Origin: Salsipaludibacter albus
GTDB lineage: Bacteria; Actinomycetota; Nitriliruptoria; Nitriliruptorales; Nitriliruptoraceae
Direction: 5' to 3'
NCBI RefSeq assembly: GCF_019798055.1
Contig: NZ_JAHOPH010000011.1
Span: 1-64,000 of the forward strand
Length of the DNA: 64,000 nucleotides
The translations under genes and the position numbers were made by a program. How positions within the stretch are numbered: the first letter of the stretch is position 1; each line of letters begins with the position of its first letter. The notes under the pieces are model-generated. The model saw only the letters and a program-made list of their open reading frames with translations, was not told where the DNA came from and did no database searches. Of this stretch, positions 34,085-42,168 are shown one piece after another.

Positions 34085-34171
34085 CGGGGCATTGCCCGTG
34101 GCCGTCCGGTCACGGATTGCCGGCGCGACCGTTCCCGTGGACCGAGCGCCATGAACGACATCGGAGGCAGC

Positions 34172-34747
34172 ATGGGTCGCCACGTCCTGGTCTGGGACGC
34201 CCCCAACATCGACATGACCGTCGCCAACATCATCGACGGCAAGCCCACCTCGCGTGAGCGGCCGGACCTCGACGTGCTCGGCCGGTGGCTGGTGACCCGG
34301 GCGGGCGAGGACGAGGTCGAGGCCTGCGTCTTCGTCAACGTGGCCGAGCACGTGGCCGGCCCGATGCGCGGCTGGGTGCTGTGGTTGCTGGAGCAGGGCT
34401 TCCGCGTGTTCGCGCGGCCCAAGGTCGGGGACTCCGACGTCGACGACGACATGGTGGACCACCTGCTCTCGCGACAGCAGGAGGGCGTGCTGACGGCGGC
34501 CTACGTGGGCTCCAACGACGCGCGTTGCTTCGTCGACCCCCTGCTGGACCTGGTCGAGGACGGGGTCGACGTGACCGTGCTCGGGTTCGGCGAGTACGCC
34601 GGGGGGCTGTCCTCGGAGGACGCCTTCGAGTTCGTCGACCTCGAGGAGATCGACGGGCTGTTCGCCAGCCAACTGCCCCGGATCAACCTCGAGGTGCTCC
34701 CGGAGGAGGGCCGGTGGTTCGAGCCGACCGGTCGCCTGGGCGGGTGA
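34172..34747 (+). CDS. NYN-domain (LabA/DUF88-like) putative ribonuclease
   Basis: A 191-residue protein of the PIN-like NYN fold. VLVWDAPNIDMTVANII supplies the first acidic residue and Asn, DSDVDDDMVDHLL the second Asp cluster, and AAYVGSNDARCFVDPLLDLVEDGVDVTVLGF the third (usually SGDxD/SNDxxF). The C-terminal tail is acidic. Such proteins are predicted metal-dependent RNases acting on RNA in the cytoplasm. The ATG at 34172 was chosen because of GGAGG just upstream; an ATG at 34151 would add 7 residues. It is convergent with the peroxiredoxin gene. Confidence 0.8.
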   Translation: MGRHVLVWDAPNIDMTVANIIDGKPTSRERPDLDVLGRWLVTRAGEDEVEACVFVNVAEHVAGPMRGWVLWLLEQGFRVFARPKVGDSDVDDDMVDHLLSRQQEGVLTAAYVGSNDARCFVDPLLDLVEDGVDVTVLGFGEYAGGLSSEDAFEFVDLEEIDGLFASQLPRINLEVLPEEGRWFEPTGRLGG

Positions 34748-34788
34748 GCCCCACCCCTGGTGCGCACGACGGCTGCCCGACGCGCTCC

Positions 34789-35235
34789 TCAGCCCCGCTG
34801 CAGCACCGCGAGGGCCTCGTCGGCGTGGGTCTCCATGTCGCTCTCGGAGCGGATCGCCTTGAGCACCGTGCGGTCGGTGTCGACGACGAAGGTGTGGCGC
34901 CGCGACCACAGCGGCCCCATGCGCTTGGTCCCGAAGATCTCCGAGACGGTGCCGTCCGGGTCCGCCAGCAGGGGATAGTCGAAGTCGTGCTCCTCGGCGA
35001 AGCTGCGCTGCACGTCGACCGGGTCGCGCGAGACGCCGACCCGGGTCGCGCCGACCGCGGCGAACTCGGCCGCGAGGTCGCGGAAGTGGCAGGCCTCGGC
35101 CGTGCAGCCACCGGTGAAGGCCTTGGGGTAGAAGAAGACCACCAGCGGGCCGTCCTCGAGGAGTTCCGCCAGGGTGACGGTCTCGCCGCGGTCGGTGGTG
35201 GCGGTGAAGTCGTCGACGATGTCGCCGGCATCCAT
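34789..35235 (-). CDS. bcp: peroxiredoxin of the Bcp/PrxQ group
   Basis: A thiol peroxidase that reduces hydrogen peroxide and organic peroxides. 148 residues. The active-site motif FYPKAFTGGCTAEACHFRD holds the peroxidatic Cys (GGC) and, five residues later, a resolving Cys (EAC), the PrxQ atypical 2-Cys pattern. GVSRDPVDVQRSFAEEHDFDYPLLAD and IRSESDMETHADEALAVL follow as in Bcp. The ATG at 35235 lacks a strong ribosome site, but the fold begins immediately after it. It is divergent from cobQ. Confidence 0.9.
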   Translation of the reverse strand: MDAGDIVDDFTATTDRGETVTLAELLEDGPLVVFFYPKAFTGGCTAEACHFRDLAAEFAAVGATRVGVSRDPVDVQRSFAEEHDFDYPLLADPDGTVSEIFGTKRMGPLWSRRHTFVVDTDRTVLKAIRSESDMETHADEALAVLQRG

Positions 35236-35378
35236 GGGATCGGTCCGTGTGTGGGGGACGGGGGAGTCTGGGTGCGTGCGACCGAGCAGGGTACGACCAT
35301 CGCCGGTTGCTGGTCGTGTCGCCGTCCGCCTGCCGGGCGTGGGCACGGCGTGGGTGGGTCCGGCCGAGGAGGTCGCGG

Positions 35379-36809
35379 ATGGTCGCGCTGATGGTGTGGG
35401 GGACGTCGTCGTGGGCCGGCAAGAGCCTGGTCACGACGGCGCTGTGTCGTCACTTCGCCCGTCTCGGGGTGTCGGTCGCCCCGTTCAAGGGCCAGAACAT
35501 GGCCAACAACGCCCGGGTGGTCGACGGCGGCGAGATCGGGTCCTCCCAGTACCTCCAGGCGCTGGCGGCGGGGGTCGTGCCGGACGTGCGGATGAACCCG
35601 GTCCTGCTCAAGCCCGAGGCCGGCACCAGCCAGGTCGTCGTGCTCGGGCAGGTGGACCGGGCCGTGTCGCGCCTGCCGTGGCGTGACCGGGCGGCCCACC
35701 TGCGACCCGTGGTCCTCGAGGCGCTGCACGACCTCCACGACCAGTACGACCTGGTGGTGATGGAGGGGGCCGGCAGCCCGGCCGAGATCAACCTCTCCCG
35801 CGACGACATCGTCAACCTCGCCCCGGCGTCCGCGGTCGACGCCGCGGCGATCCTCGTGACCGACATCGACCGTGGCGGGGCGTTCGCGTCGCTGGTCGGC
35901 ACCCACGACCTGCTCGAGCCCGCGCACCGGCGTCGGCTGGTCGGCTTCGTCCTGAACAAGTTCCGGGGTGACGCCAGCCTGTTGCCCCCGGCGCCCGAGC
36001 TGGTCGAGGAGCGGACCGGGGTGCCCACCCTGGGGGTGCTGCCGATGCTGGACCACGCCCTCCCCGACGAGGACGGTGCCGACCCCCACCGACGGGGGAC
36101 CGGGCCGGTCGTCGCGCTGGTCCGCTACCCGACGGCCTCCAACCTCGACGAGTACGCCGCCCTGGCGACCTGCACCGACCTGCGCCACGTGTTCCGCCCG
36201 GCTGACCTGCCCGCTGGGCCGGACCTGGTGATCCTGCCCGGCTCCAAGCACGTGTCGTCGGACCGCGACTGGCTGGAGGCATCGGGCGTGGGGGCCGCGG
36301 TGCGACGGGCCGCCGCCGACGGCGCACGGGTCGTCGGGGTCTGTGGGGGCCTGCAACTGCTCGGCACGAGCCTCGCCCCCGACGACGACCCCGGCCACGT
36401 CGGCCACGAACACGGTGGGGACGGGCTCGACCTGCTCCCGCTGGTGACCACGTTCGACGTCGTCAAGACGACCGTGGCGTCACGCGTGACGTTCGCCCCG
36501 GTCGACGGTCCCTTCGACGTCCTGTCGGGCATCGAGGTGGAGGGCTACGAGATCCGGGTCGGCCGCTCGCGGGCCACGTCGACCGGACCGGGCACCGCAC
36601 CGGTCGGCACGCTGGTCGACGACCACCGCGGCTGGGCCCGCGGCAACGTCGCCGGGTGGTACCTGCACGGCATGTTCGAGGACCACCGGGTGCTCCGAGC
36701 ACTGCTGGGCGTCCGGCCGATGACGACCCTCGAGGAGACCTTCGACGGGCTGGCCGATGCGCTGGTCGAGAACCTCGACCTTGCACCGCTCGAGCGCCTG
36801 CTGGACTGA
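35379..36809 (+). CDS. cobQ: cobyric acid synthase
   Basis: Amidates adenosylcobyrinate a,c-diamide at four positions using glutamine, late in coenzyme B12 synthesis. The 476-residue protein starts with VALMVWGTSSWAGKSLVTTALCR (ATP-binding P-loop, dethiobiotin synthetase-like domain). It has FKGQNMANNARVVDGGEIGSSQ, MEGAGSPAEINL and, in the C-terminal class I amidotransferase domain, the nucleophile Cys in GVCGGLQLLG and His in WYLHGMFEDH. ATG 35379 follows GAGGAGG by 6 bases. No other cobalamin gene lies in the window, but the neighbouring mutase needs this cofactor. Confidence 0.93.
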   Translation: MVALMVWGTSSWAGKSLVTTALCRHFARLGVSVAPFKGQNMANNARVVDGGEIGSSQYLQALAAGVVPDVRMNPVLLKPEAGTSQVVVLGQVDRAVSRLPWRDRAAHLRPVVLEALHDLHDQYDLVVMEGAGSPAEINLSRDDIVNLAPASAVDAAAILVTDIDRGGAFASLVGTHDLLEPAHRRRLVGFVLNKFRGDASLLPPAPELVEERTGVPTLGVLPMLDHALPDEDGADPHRRGTGPVVALVRYPTASNLDEYAALATCTDLRHVFRPADLPAGPDLVILPGSKHVSSDRDWLEASGVGAAVRRAAADGARVVGVCGGLQLLGTSLAPDDDPGHVGHEHGGDGLDLLPLVTTFDVVKTTVASRVTFAPVDGPFDVLSGIEVEGYEIRVGRSRATSTGPGTAPVGTLVDDHRGWARGNVAGWYLHGMFEDHRVLRALLGVRPMTTLEETFDGLADALVENLDLAPLERLLD

Positions 36810-36882
36810 GTGGCCCACGGCCGGGGGGTGGCTGCCCGCGGGATGCACTGCCCGCCGGGACACGGTGGGCCGGTCGGTGACC

Positions 36883-36888
36883 TACCGT
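36883..36888 (+). promoter_or_regulatory. -10 element TACCGT for the arginine deiminase gene
   Basis: TACCGT predicts a start near 36895 and a leader of about 38 bases with GAGGAG 6 bases before the GTG at 36933. Confidence 0.4.
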
Positions 36889-36932
36889 CACGACGTGGCC
36901 CGGCGCGGGCCGCGTGGATGCGAGGAGTCGTC

Positions 36933-38171
36933 GTGGAGGATGGACAGGGGGGACTGGGGGTGTCCTCGGAGGTCGGCGTGCTGGAGGCCGTGCTGTTGCA
37001 CCGTCCCGGCCTCGAGCTGCGGCGGCTCACGCCCGACAACAAGGACGAGCTGCTCTTCGACGAGCTGTTGTGGCTCGAGCACGCCCAGGGCGAGCACGAC
37101 GCCTTCGCCCGGGTGCTCACCGACGCCGGGGTGGAGGTGTTGCTGGTCGAGGACCTCCTGGCCGAGGTCCTGGCCGACGACGAGGTCGCGACCCGGGTCA
37201 TCGCCGAGCACGTCACCACCGACACGACCGGGCCGGTCGCCGTCGACGACCTGCGAGCCCACCTGGCAGGGATGGACCCCGCGATGCTGGCAGCCAGCCT
37301 CTACGGCGGCGTCGCGGTCGACGAGGTCGACGTGACACCCGGGTTGGTCACGGCGATGGCCCCACCCGGCGCGATGCTGCTCAACCCCCTGCCGAACGCC
37401 GTGTTCATGCGGGACTCGTCCGCGTGGATCGCCGACGGGGTCGCGCTGTCGCCGATGAACCGGGCCGTGCGCCGACGCGAGACCGCGCTGGTGCGCACGG
37501 TCGTGACCACCCACCCACGATTCGCCGCCGGGCGGATCTGGTTCGGCGCCGAGCACGACGAGCACCTCCAGGCCACCTTCGAGGGTGGCGACATCCTGGT
37601 GGTCGGCGAGCGGGCGCTGGCCGTCGGCATGTCGGAGCGCACGACCGCGCCGGGCATCGAGGCGCTCGCGCTCAACCTGTTCGAGGAGGACGTCGTCGAC
37701 CGGATCCTGGTCGTCGACCTGCCCAAGGTCCGTGCGGCGATGCACCTCGACACGATCGTGACCCAGGTCGACGTCGACGCCTTCATCACCTACCCGTCGA
37801 TGACCCGCGACATCACGTGTCACCAGCTCACCCCCCGCCGAGGCGCTGGTGGCCTGGACGGGATCCGTGTCGCCGACGCGTCCTCGATGGTGCGTGGACT
37901 GGAGTGGGCGAGTGGCGTGGGCCACATCCGCGCGATCGAGCCCGACCTCGGCTCGACCCGGGCCGCCCGTGAGCAGTGGAACGACGCCAACAACACCCTG
38001 GCCCTGGCCCCCGGACGGGTGATCGCCTACGAGCGCAACGTCGCGACCAACACCATCCTGGCCGACGCCGGGATCGAGGTCCTGACGATCCCGTCCTTCG
38101 AGCTGCCCCGTGGCCGTGGTGGACCCCGGTGCATGTCCTGCCCGCTGTCGCGCGCGCCACTGGACCGGTGA
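36933..38171 (+). CDS. arcA: arginine deiminase
   Basis: Hydrolyses arginine to citrulline and ammonia. The 412-residue protein has LLHRPGLELRRLTPDNKDELLFDELLW, LLNPLPNAVFMRDSSAWI, the substrate-binding FEGGDILVVGERAL, MHLDTIVTQVD with the catalytic His, and the C-terminal nucleophile Cys in RCMSCPLSRAP. The start is the GTG after GAGGAG. No ornithine carbamoyltransferase, carbamate kinase or arginine/ornithine antiporter is adjacent, so this is not a full arc operon. An ABC ATPase is coupled to it by a GTGA overlap. Confidence 0.93.
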   Translation: MEDGQGGLGVSSEVGVLEAVLLHRPGLELRRLTPDNKDELLFDELLWLEHAQGEHDAFARVLTDAGVEVLLVEDLLAEVLADDEVATRVIAEHVTTDTTGPVAVDDLRAHLAGMDPAMLAASLYGGVAVDEVDVTPGLVTAMAPPGAMLLNPLPNAVFMRDSSAWIADGVALSPMNRAVRRRETALVRTVVTTHPRFAAGRIWFGAEHDEHLQATFEGGDILVVGERALAVGMSERTTAPGIEALALNLFEEDVVDRILVVDLPKVRAAMHLDTIVTQVDVDAFITYPSMTRDITCHQLTPRRGAGGLDGIRVADASSMVRGLEWASGVGHIRAIEPDLGSTRAAREQWNDANNTLALAPGRVIAYERNVATNTILADAGIEVLTIPSFELPRGRGGPRCMSCPLSRAPLDR

Positions 38172-38971
38172 CGGCGGGCTCGGCCGACCGCCCGGTCGCG
38201 GTGCTCGACGACGTCGGCGTGGTCCGCGGCGGGGTCGACCTGCTGGCCGGGATCGACCTGCAGGTCCATGCCCGACGTCCACTGGCCGTGCTGGGGCCCA
38301 ACGGTGCGGGCAAGACCACCCTGCTGCGGATCCTGTCGACCTACCTGTTCCCGACCCGCGGCAGGGTGGAGGTCCTGGGCGCGGTGTTCGGGCGGACCGA
38401 CCTGCGTGCCCTGCGCGCCCGGGTCGCGCTGGTGTCGGTGGCCATGACCCCGCTGCTGCCTGCCAGCCATGCGGCTGTGGAACTGGTGGCCGCGGCCCGC
38501 CACGGTGCCCTGCGGCCGGTCCCTGCGATCGACGACGAGGACCGCGAGCGGGCCCGGACGGCGCTGGGGGCGGTGGGCGCCGGCGGCCTGGCGGATCGTG
38601 CCGTCCGGACCCTGTCACAGGGGGAGTGGCAGCGGGTGCAGGTGGCCCGTGCGCTGGTGGCCGAACCGGAGCTGCTGCTGCTCGACGAGCCCTTCGCCGG
38701 GCTGGACCTCGGTGGACGCGAGCGACTGGTGGCCGACCTCGACCGCCTGCTGGCCTCCGCGGACGCCCCGGCCGTGGTGATGGTCAGCCATCACCTCGAG
38801 GAACTGCCCACGGCGGTCGCCGACGCGGTCCTGCTGCGGGGCGGCCGAGTCGTGGCCGCCGGTGCGGTCGACGACGCCGTGACCGACGAGACCGTCTCGG
38901 CGACCTTCGGGGTCCCGGTGGTCGTCAGCCGCCACGACGGTCGGCTCGCGGCACGGGTCCGCTCGGCCTGA
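38168..38971 (+). CDS. ABC transporter ATP-binding protein coupled to arginine deiminase
   Basis: A 267-residue ABC ATPase. Walker A is GPNGAGKTTLL (about residues 44-54), the Q-loop lies in RVALVSVAMTP, the signature is LSQGEWQRVQVARAL and Walker B is LLLLDEPFAGLD; the switch His is in VSHHLEE. No membrane subunit is encoded next to it, so it may pair with a permease elsewhere or be an ABC-F-like or regulatory ATPase (only one NBD is present, so ABC-F is unlikely). The ModF/iron-export-like Q-loop is unusual (LVSVAMTPLLPAS). Coupled translation with arcA hints at a shared role. Confidence 0.85.
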   Translation: MTAGSADRPVAVLDDVGVVRGGVDLLAGIDLQVHARRPLAVLGPNGAGKTTLLRILSTYLFPTRGRVEVLGAVFGRTDLRALRARVALVSVAMTPLLPASHAAVELVAAARHGALRPVPAIDDEDRERARTALGAVGAGGLADRAVRTLSQGEWQRVQVARALVAEPELLLLDEPFAGLDLGGRERLVADLDRLLASADAPAVVMVSHHLEELPTAVADAVLLRGGRVVAAGAVDDAVTDETVSATFGVPVVVSRHDGRLAARVRSA

Positions 38972-39044
38972 CCCGCGGCCGGGTCGCGCCCCGCACTCCG
39001 TGCCTCGGGTCGGCCGTGGCCGCCCCGCGACTCGGCCGGCCACC

Positions 39045-39050
39045 TACCCT
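39045..39050 (+). promoter_or_regulatory. -10 element TACCCT for the thiolase gene
   Basis: TACCCT predicts a leader of about 35 bases with GGAG 7 bases before the ATG at 39092. Confidence 0.4.
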
Positions 39051-39091
39051 GCGGGGGCCGGTCCACCTCCTGCCCCGACCCGGAGCACGCC

Positions 39092-40312
39092 ATGCCCGAA
39101 GCCGTCATCGTCGCCGCCGCCCGCAGCCCCATCGGCCGGGCGTTCAAGGGATCCATGACCGGACTGCGGGCCGACGACCTCGCCGCGACCATCGTCCGGG
39201 CGGCGATGGACCAGGTGCCCGCGCTGGACCCGACCGAGGTCGACGACCTGCACCTGGGCGTCGGGCTGCCCGGTGGTGAGCAGGGCTTCAACATGGCCCG
39301 GGTGGTGTCCACGCTGCTGGGGTGGCAGTCGGTCCCCGGTGTCACCCTGACCCGCTACTGCTCGTCGTCCCTGCAGACCACCCGCATGGCGCTGCACGCC
39401 ATCAGGGCCGGGGAGGGCGACGTGTTCGTGTCCGCCGGCGTCGAGATGGTGTCGCGCTTCACCAAGGGAAACTCGGACTCGCTGCCCGACACCATGAACC
39501 CGGCGTTCGACGACGCGCGCGCCCGGACCGACGCCGCCACCGAGGGCGGGGTCGACGACTGGGCGGACCCGGCCGAGCGCGGCGAACTGCCCGACGTCTA
39601 CATCCCGATGGGCCAGACCGCCGAGAACGTCGCGCAACTCGAGGACGTCTCCCGCGCCGAGCAGGACGCCTTCGCGCTGGCCTCGCAGCAGCGCTACGAG
39701 CAGGCGTTCGAGGACGGCTTCTGGGCACAGGAGATCACCCCGATCCAGTTGCCCGACGGCTCGACCCTGTCGACCGACGACTCGCCCCGGTTCGGCACGA
39801 CTGCCGAGGGGCTGGCCGGGCTCGACCCGGTGTTCCGGCCGGACGGGACGGTCACGGCCGGCAACGCCTGCCCGCTCAACGACGGCGCTGCCGCGCTCGT
39901 CGTGATGAGCGACACCAGGGCCGAGCAACTGGGGATCACCCCGCTGGCACGGATCGTGTCGACCGGCGTCGGCGCGCTGAGCCCCGAGATCATGGGGCTC
40001 GGCCCGGTCGATGCCTCCCGCCGTGCGCTGGACCTGGCCGGGATGACCATCGACGACATGGACATCGTCGAGATCAACGAGGCCTTCGCCGCCCAGGTGA
40101 TCCCTTCGGCCCGCCACCTGGGGGTCGACCACGAGCGACTCAACCCGCACGGCGGGGCGATCGCGGTCGGCCACCCGTTCGGGATGACCGGGGCCCGGAT
40201 CACGGGGACCCTGCTCAACGGCCTGCGCCACACCGACTCGACCTTCGGGCTGGAGACGATGTGCGTCGGCGGCGGGCAGGGCATGGCCATGGTCGTCGAA
40301 CGACTGTCGTGA
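39092..40312 (+). CDS. acetyl-CoA C-acetyltransferase (thiolase)
   Basis: Condenses or cleaves acyl-CoA at the beta position. The 406-residue protein has the acyl-accepting Cys in TRYCSSSLQTTRMALHAI (about residue 90) and NEAFAAQVIPSARHL. The active-site His lies in GGAIAVGHPFGMTGAR and the second Cys in CVGGGQGMAMV. Length is typical for thiolases I/II. It could serve the first step of the ethylmalonyl-CoA pathway (acetoacetyl-CoA) or beta-oxidation; sequence does not tell which. The next gene overlaps its stop (GTGA). Confidence 0.92.
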   Translation: MPEAVIVAAARSPIGRAFKGSMTGLRADDLAATIVRAAMDQVPALDPTEVDDLHLGVGLPGGEQGFNMARVVSTLLGWQSVPGVTLTRYCSSSLQTTRMALHAIRAGEGDVFVSAGVEMVSRFTKGNSDSLPDTMNPAFDDARARTDAATEGGVDDWADPAERGELPDVYIPMGQTAENVAQLEDVSRAEQDAFALASQQRYEQAFEDGFWAQEITPIQLPDGSTLSTDDSPRFGTTAEGLAGLDPVFRPDGTVTAGNACPLNDGAAALVVMSDTRAEQLGITPLARIVSTGVGALSPEIMGLGPVDASRRALDLAGMTIDDMDIVEINEAFAAQVIPSARHLGVDHERLNPHGGAIAVGHPFGMTGARITGTLLNGLRHTDSTFGLETMCVGGGQGMAMVVERLS

Positions 40313-40755
40313 CGACGAGCGCGGACGAGTCGCGGGAGGGGGCCCACCGGCCCGACCCGCCGGGATCGGACGTCGTCGACCTGGTGGCGTGGACGGGTCC
40401 GATCCCCGACGACCACCCGGACGCGAACTTCCTCGTCGACGTGGCGACCTGGTCGCTGGCCGACCCGATGGCGACCCTGCGACGGTTGTCCGACAGCGTG
40501 GGTGTCCCGGTCGGAGCGCTCGCGCGCTACGTGCTGGCCCGGTGGGTGACCGCGGGCAGCGACAGCCTGCTGGAGGTCGGTCCGACCGCCGTGGAGCGCA
40601 TGCGCGCGGCCGTCGACCAGGCCGAGCGCGCCGACACGGACGCCGCACGGTTGGTCGCCTACCGGGCGATCGCCGAGCAGCTTGCCTGGCTCGGCCACGG
40701 CCTCGACGATCCCATCGGCACCTACCCCGAGGGTGGCGCCGACCCTGCCCCCTGA
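40309..40755 (+). CDS. DUF6027 family protein
   Basis: A 148-residue soluble protein. The core text DLVAWTGPIPDDHPDANFLVDVATWSLADPMATLRRLSDSVGVPVGALARYVLARWVTAGSDSLLEVGP is the actinobacterial DUF6027 pattern. A helical C-terminus follows (RAAVDQAERADTDAARLVAYRAIAEQLAWLG). The role is unknown; PVGALARYVLARW could be a helix-turn-helix. It is translationally coupled to the thiolase. A strong bidirectional hairpin follows. Confidence 0.8.
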   Translation: MTTSADESREGAHRPDPPGSDVVDLVAWTGPIPDDHPDANFLVDVATWSLADPMATLRRLSDSVGVPVGALARYVLARWVTAGSDSLLEVGPTAVERMRAAVDQAERADTDAARLVAYRAIAEQLAWLGHGLDDPIGTYPEGGADPAP

Positions 40756-40824
40756 CCCCCGCCGGCGACATCCCTGCACCTCGTCGACGTCCGGGTCGGG
40801 TGGATGGAGGTCGGGACGTGCAAC

Positions 40825-40851
40825 GGGCACCCGCCGGATCGGCGGGTGCCC
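40825..40851. terminator. bidirectional terminator between DUF6027 and greA
   Basis: GGGCACCCGCC (40825-40835) and GGCGGGTGCCC (40841-40851) form a perfect 11-bp stem with loop GGATC; an outer GCAAC/GTTGC pairing extends it. It lies between two convergent genes. The following 100 bases (40860-40959) carry a GAGCGCAGCGAGC-type dispersed repeat but no gene. Confidence 0.7.
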
Positions 40852-40959
40852 GTGGACGTTGCGGTCGTGCGTCGCGTCGGATGTTGTGAGCGCAGCGAGC
40901 AACTCCAATGCGCCCGGATGTTGGCTGCGCCGCAGCGCGTCGTCCGGGGCGGGCGCGCG

Positions 40960-41421
40960 CTAGCTGGCGGTGATGTCGGTGATCGTCACGTCGAAGGTGG
41001 CGGCCGGGGCCTCGACGGTCACGGTGTCGCCGACCTCGTGGTCGATGATCGCGGACCCCATCGGGGACTCGCTGGACAGGACCGGGTGCTGCTCGTGTTC
41101 GTCCTCGCGCGATCCCAGGAGGTAGGTCTCGGTGTCGCCCTCGACGTCGAGCGTCACCACCAGGCCCGGGCGGACCGTGTCGGTGTTGTCGGGCTGGCCG
41201 ATCCGCGCGTCGCGCAGCAACTGCTCGAGCTGGCGGATCCGCGCCTCCATCTTCCCCTGCTCGTCCTTGGCCGCGTGGTACTCGGCGTTCTCGCGCAGGT
41301 CGCCATGGGCACGCGCCTCCTCGATCTCGGACGAGATCTGGTCGCGGCCCTCGCCCTTGAGCTGTTCGAGCTCGGCGAGCAGGCGGTCGTAGGCCTCTTG
41401 GCTGAGCCAGGTTTCGGCCAT
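40960..41421 (-). CDS. greA: transcription elongation factor GreA
   Basis: Rescues backtracked RNA polymerase by stimulating transcript cleavage. 153 residues, normal length. The N-terminal coiled coil starts WLSQEAYDRLLAELEQLK and includes ISSEIEEARAHGDLRENAEYHAAKDEQGKMEARI, whose acidic tip (GDLRENAEY) reaches the active site. The C-terminal FKBP-like domain contains SPMGSAIIDHEVGDTVTVEAPA. A GAGGAG lies 7 bases before the ATG. A promoter about 240 bases upstream suggests a long leader. Confidence 0.95.
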   Translation of the reverse strand: MAETWLSQEAYDRLLAELEQLKGEGRDQISSEIEEARAHGDLRENAEYHAAKDEQGKMEARIRQLEQLLRDARIGQPDNTDTVRPGLVVTLDVEGDTETYLLGSREDEHEQHPVLSSESPMGSAIIDHEVGDTVTVEAPAATFDVTITDITAS

Positions 41422-41665
41422 GGGGGTACTCCTCGTGGTTCTGCGGGTGGTGCGGATGATGGATCCGGGACGGTCGCGGTCGTCTCACGCCGGCGGTGAC
41501 CTGCGGAGCGTGGTCGGACGGACCGGCGAGGGTGGGGCGGCCGGTGACGCGCGACCGCCTCCGTCACCGCGATCGCGCGGGACATGGGGGACGGTGCTCG
41601 CCGAACGGCCTGCGAGTCCCGGAATGCAGCACGCCCGACCGACGGGCCGGGCGTCATGACGTCGT

Positions 41666-41693
41666 ACTGTACCGAACCGCTCGGCCGGCGCAA
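41666..41693 (-). promoter_or_regulatory. promoter with long leader upstream of greA
   Basis: On the minus strand TTGCGC (41688-41693), 16 bases and TACAGT (41666-41671) form the best -35/-10 pair seen in the window. It predicts a leader of about 238 bases before greA. A small inverted repeat ACGCCCG/CGGGCGT (41630s-41650s) lies at the start of that leader. The stretch 41422-41741 has no other gene. Confidence 0.5.
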
Positions 41694-41741
41694 GCGCGGA
41701 CCGAGCGGTCGAGGTGAGCCCGACGCGAGCCGGGCGGGGGC

Positions 41742-42026
41742 TCAGGCGGTCGTGTCGCGCCGGACGTCGTCCGGCAGTTCGCCGGAGGCCTTCTGGGCCA
41801 GTCGAGCCGCCTGGCGGCTCGCGGCCATGCGGGCGAGCCCGATGACGGCGCCGGTCAGCGCGCCCCACAGGACGGCTTCGCGCCAGTCGGTCTCGGGGTC
41901 GGCAGGGTTGCTCGGCGGCTCGTTGCCGGTCGCCCGCTGCCAGCCCGAGGTCAGGGCCTTGCGTGCCAGGATCGCGGCGACGACGGGCGCGCCGGTGCCG
42001 AGCACCTTCCAGGTCGTGGATGACAT
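41742..42026 (-). CDS. DUF4235 family small membrane protein
   Basis: A 94-residue protein. Two hydrophobic segments (WKVLGTGAPVVAAILARKAL and EAVLWGALTGAVIGLARMAA) frame a polar loop with NPADPETDWREA, the pattern of actinobacterial DUF4235. A basic tail (SRQAARLAQKASGELPDDVRRD) follows. The role is unknown. The ATG at 42026 follows AAGGA by 5 bases; longer frames overlap the response-regulator promoter. Confidence 0.8.
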   Translation of the reverse strand: MSSTTWKVLGTGAPVVAAILARKALTSGWQRATGNEPPSNPADPETDWREAVLWGALTGAVIGLARMAASRQAARLAQKASGELPDDVRRDTTA

Positions 42027-42126
42027 GTCAGTCCTTGGTCGAGTCCCCACGGTGCCGCCTCCGACGTGATCGTGCAACGTCCGGGCGGTGGTCGGATGGC
42101 ACCCCGTCCCGTCGTCGGCCGCGGTG

Positions 42127-42132
42127 TAGGGT
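42127..42132 (+). promoter_or_regulatory. -10 element TAGGGT for the response-regulator gene
   Basis: TAGGGT predicts a start near 42139 and a leader of about 30 bases that holds GAAGGA 7 bases before the GTG at 42169. Confidence 0.45.
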
Positions 42133-42168
42133 CGACGGCCGACCGGTCCACCGATGGAAGGACCCCCG

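Noticed and set aside
36895-36897. GTG six bases after TACCGT as a leaderless start for arginine deiminase
   Set aside because: It is out of frame with the deiminase; the GTG at 36933 after GAGGAG fits.
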